Shown: positions 50,549 through 60,900 of the stretch, piece after piece
Layout of the letters: each line of letters starts with the position of its first letter
How positions within the stretch are numbered: the first letter of the stretch is position 1
Assembly: GCA_035461245.1 (NCBI GenBank)
Contig: DATHVP010000008.1
Span: forward strand, 1-64,000
Length of the DNA stretch: 64,000 nt
Reading direction: 5' to 3'
Origin: SH-MAG3 sp035461245
Lineage (GTDB): Bacteria > Gemmatimonadota > Gemmatimonadetes > Longimicrobiales > RSA9
Notes under the pieces: generated by a model
Databases searched by the model: none
What the model was told of the DNA's origin: nothing
What the model saw: the letters and a program-made list of their open reading frames with translations, nothing else
Made by a program: the position numbers and the translations under genes

Positions 50549-52453
50549 ATGTCCGTCCTGGTATTGCTTGCTGCCAGCTTCCTGGCCGCCACCGACACCA
50601 CCGCCTGGACGGTGCTGAACCACGGGCGCCCCGCCGGCGAAATGACGGTGGCCCAGGGCGGCCGAGACGTCGTCGTCACATACCAGCACATCGACCGCAA
50701 CCGCGGCCGCTGGCTGCACCACACGTACACCCTTGACGGCGATGTGCTGCTGAGGTTCGAGGCCCGGGACATGGGCCGGGACCTGGTGCCCGGCGAAGTC
50801 GGGACGTACGTGGAAGTGGCGGGTGACTCCGTGATCCAGCAGACTGGGCAGCGCCGCATGGCACGTCCCGTCGTGCCCGGCATGCTGGTGGCGGCGCCCG
50901 GTGCCTCGCCCTGGGAGCACGCCCGCGTTGCCCGCCTCGCCCTGCAGCGGCCTAACGGTGCAGCCCGCCTGTCGGAGACATCGGATGTCTACGCTACGGT
51001 CGTGGGCGACGTCGACGTCCCTACCAGCCGGGGCACCGAGCGCGTCCGGCTCGTCCACATGCGCGGCATGGGTGGCGCCGGCACCGCAGTGTGGCTCGAT
51101 GCCGACGATCAGCTCTTCGCCAGCGAGGTGGGCTGGTTCATCACGGTCCGCCGGGGCGCCGAGGAGGCACTGCCCGCGCTGCGCGCTGTCGAACTCGACT
51201 TCCGCGAGCGGCAGGCCGACCAGCTCGCCGCGGCCATGATGCAGCCGTTGCACGATGCCCTGGTCATCCGCAACGCCAACCTGTTCGACAGCGAAACCGG
51301 CACCATGCGCCCGGGCACTAGCGTTCTCATTCGCGGCGAGCGCATAGCCGAGGTCGGGCCGGACGCCGAGGTAAATGTGCCGGCCGGCGCCACGGTCATC
51401 GACGCTGCCGGCCGCACGGTCATGCCCGGGATGTGGGAAATGCACGGCCATCTCATGCACACTGGCCAGCTCGGTCCGGCCGTGCAGCAGCTCGCCCGCG
51501 GCATCACCACGGTGCGCGACCTGGCCGCCGACACCGACGTCGCCGTCCGGCATCGGGACCGGGCGAACGCACACGCCATCGTTGCGCCGCGACTGATCCT
51601 GGGCGGCTTCATCGAGGGCCCCGGCGACTGGGCCGGCCCCAGTGACGCCCTCGCCCGCACCGAGGCCGAAGCCCGGCAGTGGGTGGCACTCTACGACTCC
51701 CTGGGCTACCGCCAGGTCAAACTGTACAACCTCGTGCATCCGGATCTCGTCCCTGCCATCGCCGAGGAGACGCGCCGCAGGGGCATGATCCTGTCCGGGC
51801 ATGTGCCACGGGGGCTCACCACGCACGCCGCCATCAGGCTCGGCTTCGACGAGATCAACCACGCCGCGTTCCTGTTCTCCACCTTCTTCCAGGACTCACT
51901 GTACGTGCCGGAGATGAGGCCGTACTCCGGCGTCGCTGCCATCGTCGCTCCCGGCTTCGACGTGGAAGGCGACGACATGACCGGACTCATCCGCCTCATG
52001 CAGGAGCACGGCACCGTGGTGGACGGCACGTTCAACCTGTGGATGGGTGGCCGCGCACTGCTTGACGGCCGCGAGGACGCCGGTGCCCGGGCATACTCCC
52101 GGCTAATCCGGCGCCTGCATGACGCCGGCATCACCCTCGTGCCCGGCACCGACAACATTACCAGCAGCAGCTACGTCACCGAGCTCGAACTCTATGAGCA
52201 TGCCGGCATCCCCGCGCCCACCGTGCTCCAGATGGCCACCCTCGGTTCCGCCCGCGTCATGGGCGAGGATGCTGATTACGGCAGCATCACGCCTGGCAGG
52301 GTGGCGGACATCATCATCGTCGATGGGGAGCCCGCACGCCGGATCGCTGACCTGAACAACGTCCGGCAGGTCATCCGGGCAGGACGTGTCTACCACAGTG
52401 AGGCGCTGCGGACTGCACTGGACGAGGCCAGCCGCGTATCGGTCACTCGCTGA
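50549..52453 (+). CDS. Exported amidohydrolase-family protein with an N-terminal beta-rich domain
   Basis: A 634-aa protein. A short signal peptide (MSVLVLLAASFLAA) leads to a roughly 220-residue beta-rich domain of unknown type. The C-terminal two-thirds is an amidohydrolase: VIDAAGRTVMPGMWEMHGHLMH carries the HxH metal motif, LSGHVPRGLTTHAAI and INHAAFL further metal ligands, and LVPGTDN the catalytic Asp. Ends with the typical GSITPGRVADIIIVDGEP segment. It is like the imidazolonepropionase/prolidase-type enzymes common in Bacteroidota and Gemmatimonadota. Substrate unknown. Confidence 0.88.
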   Translation: MSVLVLLAASFLAATDTTAWTVLNHGRPAGEMTVAQGGRDVVVTYQHIDRNRGRWLHHTYTLDGDVLLRFEARDMGRDLVPGEVGTYVEVAGDSVIQQTGQRRMARPVVPGMLVAAPGASPWEHARVARLALQRPNGAARLSETSDVYATVVGDVDVPTSRGTERVRLVHMRGMGGAGTAVWLDADDQLFASEVGWFITVRRGAEEALPALRAVELDFRERQADQLAAAMMQPLHDALVIRNANLFDSETGTMRPGTSVLIRGERIAEVGPDAEVNVPAGATVIDAAGRTVMPGMWEMHGHLMHTGQLGPAVQQLARGITTVRDLAADTDVAVRHRDRANAHAIVAPRLILGGFIEGPGDWAGPSDALARTEAEARQWVALYDSLGYRQVKLYNLVHPDLVPAIAEETRRRGMILSGHVPRGLTTHAAIRLGFDEINHAAFLFSTFFQDSLYVPEMRPYSGVAAIVAPGFDVEGDDMTGLIRLMQEHGTVVDGTFNLWMGGRALLDGREDAGARAYSRLIRRLHDAGITLVPGTDNITSSSYVTELELYEHAGIPAPTVLQMATLGSARVMGEDADYGSITPGRVADIIIVDGEPARRIADLNNVRQVIRAGRVYHSEALRTALDEASRVSVTR

Positions 52454-52576
52454 CGACGGACAGCTGCCCATCGGGCAGGCGTCCCTTCTGGCGTCACCGA
52501 TACCGTGCCGCGCGCGGGAACACGCCTTGCAACCCGGGGATTCAGTCGGTAACGAGACCCCCACCCGAGAGCAAGC

Positions 52577-53893
52577 ATGGCGACGGTAGTACGGCAGGAC
52601 CCGGCGGCGGACAACCTGACGGCGCGATACGACCGTGTGCGTGAACTCAGCGAGCAGCTGTGCGAGCCGCTGGCGACGGAGGACTACGTCGTCCAGTCGA
52701 TGGAAGACGTCAGCCCGACCAAGTGGCACCTGGCCCATACCAGCTGGTTCTACGAGACATTCATCCTCAAGCCTCATCTGCCCGGCTACCGTGAGTTGAA
52801 CCCGGCGTACGCCTACCTGTTCAACTCGTACTACATGCAGGCCGGCGAGCGGCACTGTCGGGCCCAGCGAGGTTACATCTCCCGGCCCACGGTGGCAGAG
52901 GTATTCCAGTATCGTCACCATGTGGATGAAGCGATGCGCTCGCTCCTGGGTGGTGCCGCGGTTGCCGGGCCAGGTGGCAATGCGGCTGGGGAGGGCGTCG
53001 CCGCTGACCCGGCCGCCGTGGCGCGCCTGTTGGAAATCGGGCTCAACCACGAACAGCAGCACCAGGAACTCATGCTCACGGACATCAAGCACGTCTTCTC
53101 CGTGAACCCCCTGCGTCCGGCATACCGCACGGCGACCGGCAGCCCGGAGGCGTCGCCGCAAACGCCCGCCCTTGAGTGGGCGGACTTCGAGGGCGGCCTG
53201 TGCGAGATCGGCCACGATGGCGCGGGGTTCTCCTACGACAACGAGTCGCCCCGGCACCGGGTGTGGCTGGAGCCGTTCCAGCTGGCCAACCGCCTGGTGA
53301 CTGCGGGCGAATACATGGAATTCATGGCGGACGGTGGCTATCAGCGCCCGGAGCTGTGGCTGTCCATGGGATGGGCGACGCTGCAGGAGCAGGACTGGTC
53401 GGAGCCGTTCTACTGGGAGCAGCGCGACGGTGCATGGATGCATTATACGCTGGCGGGCATGCGTCCCGTGGATCCCGCCGAGCCCATCTGCCACCTGAGC
53501 TACTTCGAGGCCGACGCGTTCGCTCGCTGGGCCGGCGCGCGCCTGCCAACGGAGCCCGAGTGGGAAGTTGCGGCGGCGACCGTGCCCGTGCGCGGCAACT
53601 TCGTGGAGGACGGTGTACTGCATCCCGCACCGGCGTCCTCCGCCGGCGGCCTGCAGCAGATTTTCGGCGATGTCTGGGAGTGGACCAGCAGTCAGTACAC
53701 GCCGTACCCCGGCTACACGCCACCGCCCGGCGCGCTGGGCGAGTACAATGGCAAGTTCATGTGCAACCAGTTCGTGCTGCGCGGCGGCTCGTGCGCGACG
53801 TCGCAGACGCACATCAGGGCGACGTACCGCAACTTCTTCCCGCCGGACGCCACGTGGCAGTTCAGCGGGCTGCGCCTGGCGCGCGGCGCGTGA
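52577..53893 (+). CDS. egtB: Ergothioneine biosynthesis sulfoxide synthase EgtB
   Basis: A 438-aa non-heme iron enzyme joining trimethylhistidine to a thiol during ergothioneine synthesis. An N-terminal DinB-like domain has WHLAHTSWFYETFIL and the iron motif HEQQHQELMLTDIKH (HX3HXE). A C-terminal FGE-sulfatase domain has YDNESPRHRVWLEPFQ, LSYFEADAFARWAGARLPTE and GDVWEWTSSQY. The start is the ATG at 52577. The next gene, egtD, overlaps by 4 bases. Confidence 0.95.
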   Translation: MATVVRQDPAADNLTARYDRVRELSEQLCEPLATEDYVVQSMEDVSPTKWHLAHTSWFYETFILKPHLPGYRELNPAYAYLFNSYYMQAGERHCRAQRGYISRPTVAEVFQYRHHVDEAMRSLLGGAAVAGPGGNAAGEGVAADPAAVARLLEIGLNHEQQHQELMLTDIKHVFSVNPLRPAYRTATGSPEASPQTPALEWADFEGGLCEIGHDGAGFSYDNESPRHRVWLEPFQLANRLVTAGEYMEFMADGGYQRPELWLSMGWATLQEQDWSEPFYWEQRDGAWMHYTLAGMRPVDPAEPICHLSYFEADAFARWAGARLPTEPEWEVAAATVPVRGNFVEDGVLHPAPASSAGGLQQIFGDVWEWTSSQYTPYPGYTPPPGALGEYNGKFMCNQFVLRGGSCATSQTHIRATYRNFFPPDATWQFSGLRLARGA

Positions 53894-54906
53894 GTACGGG
53901 AACATCGGACGCGGCGCCCGACGCAGCCGCGGCGGCCGCTGTCGGCGGCGGGTCGGCTCCTGCCGCCGACGAGTTCCGGCAGCACGTGCTCGAGGGGCTC
54001 CGGCCGGGCGCGCGCAAGCTGTCGCCCAAGTACTTCTATGACGACGTAGGCGCCCGGCTCTTCGAGGAGATCACCAATCTCGACGAATATTACCCGACCC
54101 GCGTGGAGACGGGGATCCTCGAGGCCCATGGGGATGCCATGGCCGCCGCCGTGGGCAGACGCGCCCGGATCGTGGAGTTCGGCAGCGGCAGTGGCGACAA
54201 GACGCGCCTGCTGCTGCGCCGGCTGCAGGACCCGGCCGTGTACGTGCCCGTGGACATCGCCTGCACACAGCTCCACGAGTTCGCCGCGCAGCTGCGTGCC
54301 GAACTGCCGTCCGTACCGGTGGAGCCGGTCTGTGCGGACTACATGCAGCCGCTGTCGCTGCCGGCGGCGGGGAAGGCTGCGCGGACCGTCGCATTCTTTC
54401 CCGGTTCAACCATCGGCAACCTGGAGCCGCTGCAGGCGGCTGCGTTCCTGAGCCGCATCGCCCGCATGGCAGGTGACGGAGGTGGACTGCTCCTGGGCAC
54501 GGACATGCACAAGGATACGGACGTGCTGGAGCGGGCGTACAACGACGGGGCCGGCGTCACGGCCCGCTTCAACGTGAACATGCTGGAGCGCATGCAGCGC
54601 GAGCTGGGTGCCCAGCTGGACCTGAGCGCCTGGCGACACCATGCGCTCTATGACGAGGCCAATCGTCGTATCGAGATGCGACTGGTCGCCGGCACCGACA
54701 CGAGCATCACCGTGCCCGCGCCGGATGGCCCCGCGGAGTTCAGGTTCGCCACCGGCGAATGGATCACCACCGAGTACTCCCACAAGTACACGCCCGATGC
54801 CATCCGCGACCTCGCCGAGCGCACCGGTTGGGCTGTAGAGCAGGCGTGGATGGACGAGAGGGCCTGGTTTGCCGTCTGGCTGCTCACCAGTACAGGCCGC
54901 CACTGA
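53890..54906 (+). CDS. egtD: Histidine N-alpha-methyltransferase EgtD
   Basis: A 338-aa SAM-dependent enzyme that trimethylates histidine for EgtB. LSPKYFYDDVGARLFEEI, EYYPTRVE, IVEFGSGSGDKTRLLL, VPVDIA, FFPGSTIGNLEP and GTDMHKD are diagnostic. The GTG start overlaps the egtB stop (GTGA). A roughly 20-residue Ala-rich N-terminal extension precedes the fold. Its last bases overlap the convergent collagen-like gene by 23. Confidence 0.95.
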   Translation: MSTGTSDAAPDAAAAAAVGGGSAPAADEFRQHVLEGLRPGARKLSPKYFYDDVGARLFEEITNLDEYYPTRVETGILEAHGDAMAAAVGRRARIVEFGSGSGDKTRLLLRRLQDPAVYVPVDIACTQLHEFAAQLRAELPSVPVEPVCADYMQPLSLPAAGKAARTVAFFPGSTIGNLEPLQAAAFLSRIARMAGDGGGLLLGTDMHKDTDVLERAYNDGAGVTARFNVNMLERMQRELGAQLDLSAWRHHALYDEANRRIEMRLVAGTDTSITVPAPDGPAEFRFATGEWITTEYSHKYTPDAIRDLAERTGWAVEQAWMDERAWFAVWLLTSTGRH

Positions 54907-55858
54907 CCGTCAGCGACCACATCCGCATGGGCGCGATGGACTGCGCGTTCCGGGCGTGGCGCGCGTCCACCTCGAGGAAGTAGCGACCCCTCGTCCCGGC
55001 CTCCATCCGCACGCCGCCGCCGACGCTGCCGCCGAGATACTCCAGCGACGGACCCGTGGAGTCCCATGCGCCCAGGCTGACCGTGCCAAAAGGCGCGACC
55101 CGCCCCGTGCTGCGCACCCGGGCGGCGACGGCCACGTGCCGGACGTCCCCGGCATCCCCGAAGGATCCGAGACCCAGCTCCGGGCCGAGGGCGAAGGAGG
55201 GCCGCAGTTCCGCCAGGACGGTCAGCCGGGCCACCGGCCCCGTGCCCGTCATTACCGAGCCGCCCTCGTCGGCAATGCTGGCCCGGGCCAGCCCCGCCGC
55301 CACGGTACCCGATCCGATGGCACTGCCCGGCCGCCCTGTCCTTACAGGCCCGGCTGCGGGCTCCTCTGGTGGCCGGGCAGGATCGGCGCCGGGGCCGCCG
55401 GGGCCGTCCGCCGGCCGCGGGGCCGGTACCGCGGCGCCGATGATGGCGCCCCCCACGAACCCGCTGACGACCCCCAGCGCCGTCATCCCCAGCCATACAC
55501 TGCCGCAGTCGTTGTACGCGCCGCCGCTGCAGTACAGGGCGTAGAGGCCGCCGACAGTCAGCCCCGCAGCGCCGCCCAGCAGGGCGCCGTAGCGGGCGAA
55601 GCGCCAGGTCTGCCGGCCGCGGCGCTCCTGCTCGAGCCACGTTGCAGGCAGTCCCCGCGTGCCGGCTGCGCCGGCCGGACCGGGCAGGCCTGCCGCACCA
55701 GCGAGCCCGGTCGTGCCAGCCGCGCCGGCATCGATGGGTGCCACAATGATCGGCAGGACCTCAGGTGAAGGCTTGTCGAATACGGAGCCCTGCGCCACCG
55801 CGCCGCTCGCACTGGCCACCAGGAGGAAGGCCGGGACGGCCGCGGATCGGAAGATCAT
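54884..55858 (-). CDS. Exported protein with collagen-like Gly-X-Y segment
   Basis: A 324-aa protein with a signal peptide (LLVASASGAVA). A run of about nine Gly-X-Y triplets (GAAGTTGLAGAAGLPGPAG and GAAGTRGLP) lies near residues 44-71. Then comes a helix-containing region with Gly-zipper character (GALLGGAAGLTVGG), a Pro/Gly linker and a C-terminal beta-strand domain (LEYLGGSVGGGVRMEA, RMWSLTVSGGLYW) resembling a small outer-membrane barrel. Function unknown. It follows the S9 peptidase with a 4-nt overlap. Confidence 0.75.
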   Translation of the reverse strand: MIFRSAAVPAFLLVASASGAVAQGSVFDKPSPEVLPIIVAPIDAGAAGTTGLAGAAGLPGPAGAAGTRGLPATWLEQERRGRQTWRFARYGALLGGAAGLTVGGLYALYCSGGAYNDCGSVWLGMTALGVVSGFVGGAIIGAAVPAPRPADGPGGPGADPARPPEEPAAGPVRTGRPGSAIGSGTVAAGLARASIADEGGSVMTGTGPVARLTVLAELRPSFALGPELGLGSFGDAGDVRHVAVAARVRSTGRVAPFGTVSLGAWDSTGPSLEYLGGSVGGGVRMEAGTRGRYFLEVDARHARNAQSIAPMRMWSLTVSGGLYW

Positions 55859-58170
55859 TGCACTATCCTGAACTCGCGGGGTGGTGTTTCACCTCGCAGA
55901 TGGGTGACGAAGTAGTCCCAGGTGCGGCGGACGAAGTACGGCTCGTTGGCAAAGCCATGGTTCCGGTTCGGCATCACGATGGTGTCGAAGTCCCGGTCGT
56001 GACGGATCAGTTCGTTGATGAGCTGGAGCGTCATGTTCGGATGCACGTTGTTGTCCATGGTGCCGTAGGCGATCAGCAGCCGGCCCTGCAAATTCGCAGC
56101 CGCCAGCTGGACGGCCTGGTTCGTATACGTGTCCGTTCCGTCATTGCGGGGTTCCAGCAGCCCCTGCCATTTCTCGCCCCAGTAGTACGTATAGCCCCGA
56201 TTGTCCATGTTGCCGGCACTCGCCACGCCCACATGGAAAAAGTCGGGATGCTGCAGCATGGCCGCGGCGGTGGCGAAACCGCCGCCGGAATGGCCGTAGA
56301 TGCCCACCCGGTCCAGGTCGATCCAGGGGTGGCGGGCCGCCAGTTCGCGCATGCCGGCGATCTGGTCGGGCAGCCCGTTGTCCGCCAGGTTGCCATGGTA
56401 GTAGGCCTGGAAGGGCAGGGACCGCATGGGGCTGCCCAGCCCGTCCATCTGCACCACGACGAAGCCCAGTTCCGCCAGCGCCTGCGCGTTGCCGCGCCGG
56501 CCGGCGGAGAACGTGCGTGGCCCGACACTGCCCGCCTGCGGGCCGGGATAGATGTGGTTGATGATGGGGTAGCGTCGGGACGGGTCGAAATCGGACGGCC
56601 GGTACATGACGCCATGCAGGTCTGTCTCGCCGTCCCGCGCCTTGACCGTGAACGGCTCCGGCGGCGTCCAGCCTGTGGCTACGAGCTGTGCGACGTTCGC
56701 CTCCTCCAGCCCCACGACCATCCCGCCGTCCGCCCGGCGCAGCACGGTGACCGGCGGCCGCGACACCGTGGAGTGAGTACTCGTGAACCAGCGGCCATCC
56801 GGTGACATGGTGATGACGTGGTCGGCGTCCTCCGGCGTCAGCAGCGCCAGCTCCTGCCCGTTCAGCCGCACACGGTACAGATGGCGATGGTACGGATCGC
56901 GTCCCGGCTCCCGGTTAACCGCGGTGAAGTAGACCCAGCCGCCGGCCTGGTCCACGTGCAGCACGTCAACAACCAGCCACGGCCCTTCCGTGATGCGATT
57001 TTTCAGCGTTCCTGTCGCCAGGTCGTACAGGTACAGGTGGCCGAAGCCGTCCCGGTTCGAGTACCAGATGACCTCGCTGCGGTCATGGAGCACCCGCCAG
57101 TTTGGGACGCCGCGACCGCCACCGCTGGACTCGAAGTAGGGCTCGCCGCGCTCCTCGATGACGGTGCGGACCGCGCCCGTGGCCGCGTCGGCGATGCGCA
57201 GCGCCACATCGCGATAGTCCCGCGACACCGACATGAACGCCACCTGACGTCCGTCCGGGCTCCACTCCGTATCGGCGATGGCGTCGCCCCGCAGCCGGCC
57301 GCAGCAGCTGGACGAGCGCTGGTGATCCGCGGGCGCCTGCACCGGCACGACGCGGCCGGCGTCCACGTCGGCGATCACCCACTCATGCATGGGCACCACA
57401 CTGTCACCGGGCAACGCGTACGCCCAGGAATGCAGCACGGGCCGACCGGCGGCCATCTGCAACAGGTGCATGTCGCCGACACCACGTTCGTCGAGGCGGA
57501 ACGTCAGCAGCTTCGATCCGTCCGGTGACCACGTCACCGCCGGGCGGTCGCTGCGGCGCCAGCCTTCATTGTCGGTCGCGTAGCCGTACCGTTCCGCGCC
57601 GTCGCTCGTGAGGCGAACGTCGCCACCGGCGGCCATGTCCCGGACCCACAGGTCATGCTCACGGCGGAACGCGGCGTACCGGCCATCCGGCGACATGACC
57701 GAGTTCGTGACGGCCTCGATCGCCGTTGCAGGCCGCTCGCAGGTGTATGCCACGACGTCGCACTCCCAGCGCCGCCGGTCAAGCTCGAATCCCAGCCCGC
57801 GCCCGTCCTGGGTGGGCCGCAGCCGTTCCAGTGGCAGCGACCACGGTGAGTACGCCGTGCCTGTCACCTCCGTCAGCGTGCGCGCGAGGTGCTCATGGTC
57901 GAACGCGCGTTCACGCGTGCCACGCGCCGCGTCCACCGTGATGAACTCATGGCCGTCCGGCGTGCGTACGCGGTACCAGAACCGGTCCGGCGTCGGCCAT
58001 TCAGGCCGGACCTCGGCGCGGTGCACCAGTGGCTCCACGACGGAGCCGAGCAACTGCGCAGCCCTCTCGTATCGAGCGCGAATGTCCTGTGGCTGCTGCT
58101 GCGCACAAAGCGCGGAAAAGCTCGTGAGGACGGCGCAGACCAGGGTCAGCGCAGCTGGTGCGTGCTTCAT
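55855..58170 (-). CDS. Dipeptidyl peptidase IV-like serine peptidase (S9 family)
   Basis: A 771-aa exported peptidase. ATG 58170 precedes the signal peptide (ALTLVCAVLTSFSALCAQ). A beta-propeller covers about residues 60-480 (WSPDGSKLLTFRLDERG, WVIADVDAG, EVIWYSNRDGFGHLYLYD). The C-terminal alpha/beta-hydrolase has GIYGHSGGGFATA (nucleophile Ser), an Asp region LLIAYGTMDNNVH and a His region VMPNRNHGF. It releases dipeptides from polypeptides, usually after Pro. It is divergent from the M14 peptidase gene (123-base gap). Confidence 0.93.
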   Translation of the reverse strand: MKHAPAALTLVCAVLTSFSALCAQQQPQDIRARYERAAQLLGSVVEPLVHRAEVRPEWPTPDRFWYRVRTPDGHEFITVDAARGTRERAFDHEHLARTLTEVTGTAYSPWSLPLERLRPTQDGRGLGFELDRRRWECDVVAYTCERPATAIEAVTNSVMSPDGRYAAFRREHDLWVRDMAAGGDVRLTSDGAERYGYATDNEGWRRSDRPAVTWSPDGSKLLTFRLDERGVGDMHLLQMAAGRPVLHSWAYALPGDSVVPMHEWVIADVDAGRVVPVQAPADHQRSSSCCGRLRGDAIADTEWSPDGRQVAFMSVSRDYRDVALRIADAATGAVRTVIEERGEPYFESSGGGRGVPNWRVLHDRSEVIWYSNRDGFGHLYLYDLATGTLKNRITEGPWLVVDVLHVDQAGGWVYFTAVNREPGRDPYHRHLYRVRLNGQELALLTPEDADHVITMSPDGRWFTSTHSTVSRPPVTVLRRADGGMVVGLEEANVAQLVATGWTPPEPFTVKARDGETDLHGVMYRPSDFDPSRRYPIINHIYPGPQAGSVGPRTFSAGRRGNAQALAELGFVVVQMDGLGSPMRSLPFQAYYHGNLADNGLPDQIAGMRELAARHPWIDLDRVGIYGHSGGGFATAAAMLQHPDFFHVGVASAGNMDNRGYTYYWGEKWQGLLEPRNDGTDTYTNQAVQLAAANLQGRLLIAYGTMDNNVHPNMTLQLINELIRHDRDFDTIVMPNRNHGFANEPYFVRRTWDYFVTHLRGETPPREFRIVQ

Positions 58171-58293
58171 GGTGAATCTCGTCAGGAGTGGGTGCGAACG
58201 TTCGCCAACAGCAGAAGGATGCTCGACGCGACGGACTCCGGCAACTATGTTGCCCGCAGCAACCCACTCCACCGTCCACTCGAGGAGAAGATG

Positions 58294-60885
58294 ATGCTTC
58301 TTGAGCGAGTCGCCTGCATGCGCCTGCCCGTCTCACGGGCGCTGTTCGCCCTGCTCCTGGCCGCCGCCGCCGCCGCACCACTTGCCGCTCAGGTCCCGAC
58401 ACCGGCGTCCGTCTTCGGTTTTGAGCCCGGCGAGGATTACAAGCTGGCGGATTACACGCAGCTGACCGAATACTACCGCGCCCTCGCCGCGGCCAGCGAC
58501 CGCGTGCAGCTGCAGCAGATCGGTGAGTCCACGCAGGGCCGGCCCATGTTCGTGCTCTTCATCTCCAGCCCGGAGAACCTGGGGCAGCTGGAGCGGTGGC
58601 GGACCACCAGCGAGCGCCTGGCCCGGGCACGGGACCTCACCGACGAGCAGGCCCGCCAGCTCGCCCGCGATGGCAAGGCCATCATCTGGCTGGACGCCGG
58701 CCTCCACTCCACCGAAGTGGCGCATTCACAGTTCGCGCCCGTGCTCGCGCATCATCTGGCGACAGACGATTCAGAAGAGACACGGCGTTTCCGCAACGAC
58801 GTCGTCGTCCTCCTCATGCCGGGCATGAACCCCGACGGCCATGACATTGTCGTGGACTGGTACCGCCGCAACCTGGGGACGCCGTTCGAGACGACGAGCC
58901 CGCCGTGGGTCTACCACGAGTACGTCGGGCACGACATCAACCGCGACTGGTTCATGATCACGCAGGAGGAGACGCGCAACGTCTCCCGCGTGCTCTACGA
59001 GGAGTGGTACCCGCAGATCATCTACAACCACCACCAGACGGCGCCGTTCCCCGCGCGCATCTTCATCCCGCCCTTCGCCGACCCCGTGAACCCGCACATC
59101 CCGCCCCTTGTCGTGCGCGGCGTGAACATGGTGGGCGAGCACATGGCGAAGCGGCTGGAGGAGGAAAACATGCCCGGCGTCGTCTCGCGCATGTCCTTCA
59201 CCATGTGGTGGAACGGCGGCATGCGCACGGTGCCCTACTTCAAGAACATGGTGGGCCTGCTGTCCGAGGTGGGCCACGCCTCGGCTACCCCGCAGTACCA
59301 CGAGCCCGAGAACCTGCCGGAATACTTCGGTACCGGCAGCCACCGTATCAGCGCTCGCGAACCCAGTGTCTACTACGCCAACCCCTGGCAGGGCGGCTGG
59401 GCGCGTCTGGGCGACGCCGTGCAGTACCACTTCGTCTCGTCGCTGGGCGCCATCGACATTGCCAGCCGGCTGCGCGAGGACTGGCTCTACAACATCTACC
59501 GCATGGGTCGCGACGCCATCGCCGCCGGTGAGGCCGGGGGACCGTACGCGTACGTGATCCCGGTGGACACCATGCAGTGGGACGCCGGCGAGGCGGTGAA
59601 CCTGGTGAATACGCTGCGGCGGGGCGGCGTCGAGGTGCACCGCGCGTCACAGCCTTTCACCGCCGGGGGCACCCGCTACGCCGCGGGCTCGTACGTGATC
59701 CCTGCCGGCCAGGCGTTCCGCGCCTATGTCCTGGACCTCATGGAGCCGCAGGAGCATCCCCACGCCGAGCAGTATCCCGGCGGGCCGCCCCAGGCGCCTT
59801 ATGGCGGCCTGTCCGGCTGGACGCTGCCCATCCAGATGGGTGTGCGGGCCGACCGGATCGAGGATGCGTTCACTGCGCCGCTCGCGCCGGTGGACGTGGC
59901 GCCGCCGCCGCCGGCTGCCGAGCCGGCCCGCGCGCAGTTCGGTTATGCGCTGACGCCGCGCCGCAACGAGAGCTTCCTTGCCCTCAACCGCATCCTGTCC
60001 GAGGGCGAGCGCGTGCACCGGGCCCGTGCCTCGTTCCAGGCAGGTGGCCGCAGCTTCGACCCGGGCACGTTCATCGTCGAGGCTGGCGCCCAGACGCACG
60101 CGCGGCTGGCGGCGCTGGCCCGGGATGTGGGCCTGGAGTTCGTCGCGCTGGACGCGCGGCCGGGCGTCGAGATGACCACCGTCTCGCGTCCCCGCGTGGG
60201 CCTGTACCGGCCATGGACTTCGAACATGGACGAAGGCTGGACCCGCTACGTGCTGAACCAGTACGAGTTCGATGTCACGACCCTGCGCAACGCCGACATC
60301 CGCGGCGGCGACCTGGCCGGGTACGATGTCATCATTTTCACCGACCAGAACGCGAACAGCATCATGAACGGCCAGGCCCGCTCACCGGTGGAGGAGTACG
60401 TGGGCGGCATTGGGGAGGAGGGCGTGAGCGCACTCAGGCGGTACATGGCAAACGGTGGGCGCATCCTCGCCTTCGATGCCGCCACCGAGTTCGCCATGGA
60501 GCAGTTCGACCTGCCCGTGCGCAACGCCATCGGCGGGGTCAGCCGCAACGAGCTGTACATCCCCGGCTCGCTCATTCGCATGGACGTGAACACGGCGCAC
60601 CCCGTCGCCTGGGGCATGCAGGCGGAGGGCGCCGGCTTCTTCCAGGACAGTCGCGCCTTCGAACTGGCACAACCGGGTGCCGCGGAGATCGTGGCGTCGT
60701 GGGCGGAGCGGGACCTGCTGCTGAGTGGCTGGGAGATCGGCGCCGAGGAGCACGTGGCGGGACGCGGGGCGGTGGTCCGGGCGCCTGTGGGCCAGGGCGA
60801 CGTTGTCCTCATTGGCTTCCGGCCCCAGTTCCGGGCGTGGCCAACGGGGACCTACCCGCTGATCTTCAACTCGACGCTCCGCTGA
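58294..60885 (+). CDS. M14-family zinc carboxypeptidase-like protein
   Basis: An 863-aa exported protein (signal peptide ALFALLLAAAAAAPLAAQ). An M14 domain occupies the N-terminal half: LDAGLHSTEVAHSQ carries HxxE, PGMNPDGHDIV and DINRDWFMITQEE follow, and IIYNHHQTAPFPARIF carries the third zinc His. The C-terminal half looks like a glutamine-amidotransferase-like fold (GYDVIIFTDQNANSIMNG, GGRILAFDAATEF). GAGGAG precedes two adjacent ATGs (58291 and 58294); the second is better spaced. It is probably involved in peptide scavenging. Confidence 0.9.
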   Translation: MLLERVACMRLPVSRALFALLLAAAAAAPLAAQVPTPASVFGFEPGEDYKLADYTQLTEYYRALAAASDRVQLQQIGESTQGRPMFVLFISSPENLGQLERWRTTSERLARARDLTDEQARQLARDGKAIIWLDAGLHSTEVAHSQFAPVLAHHLATDDSEETRRFRNDVVVLLMPGMNPDGHDIVVDWYRRNLGTPFETTSPPWVYHEYVGHDINRDWFMITQEETRNVSRVLYEEWYPQIIYNHHQTAPFPARIFIPPFADPVNPHIPPLVVRGVNMVGEHMAKRLEEENMPGVVSRMSFTMWWNGGMRTVPYFKNMVGLLSEVGHASATPQYHEPENLPEYFGTGSHRISAREPSVYYANPWQGGWARLGDAVQYHFVSSLGAIDIASRLREDWLYNIYRMGRDAIAAGEAGGPYAYVIPVDTMQWDAGEAVNLVNTLRRGGVEVHRASQPFTAGGTRYAAGSYVIPAGQAFRAYVLDLMEPQEHPHAEQYPGGPPQAPYGGLSGWTLPIQMGVRADRIEDAFTAPLAPVDVAPPPPAAEPARAQFGYALTPRRNESFLALNRILSEGERVHRARASFQAGGRSFDPGTFIVEAGAQTHARLAALARDVGLEFVALDARPGVEMTTVSRPRVGLYRPWTSNMDEGWTRYVLNQYEFDVTTLRNADIRGGDLAGYDVIIFTDQNANSIMNGQARSPVEEYVGGIGEEGVSALRRYMANGGRILAFDAATEFAMEQFDLPVRNAIGGVSRNELYIPGSLIRMDVNTAHPVAWGMQAEGAGFFQDSRAFELAQPGAAEIVASWAERDLLLSGWEIGAEEHVAGRGAVVRAPVGQGDVVLIGFRPQFRAWPTGTYPLIFNSTLR

Positions 60886-60900
60886 GCTGACCGACGGCGG

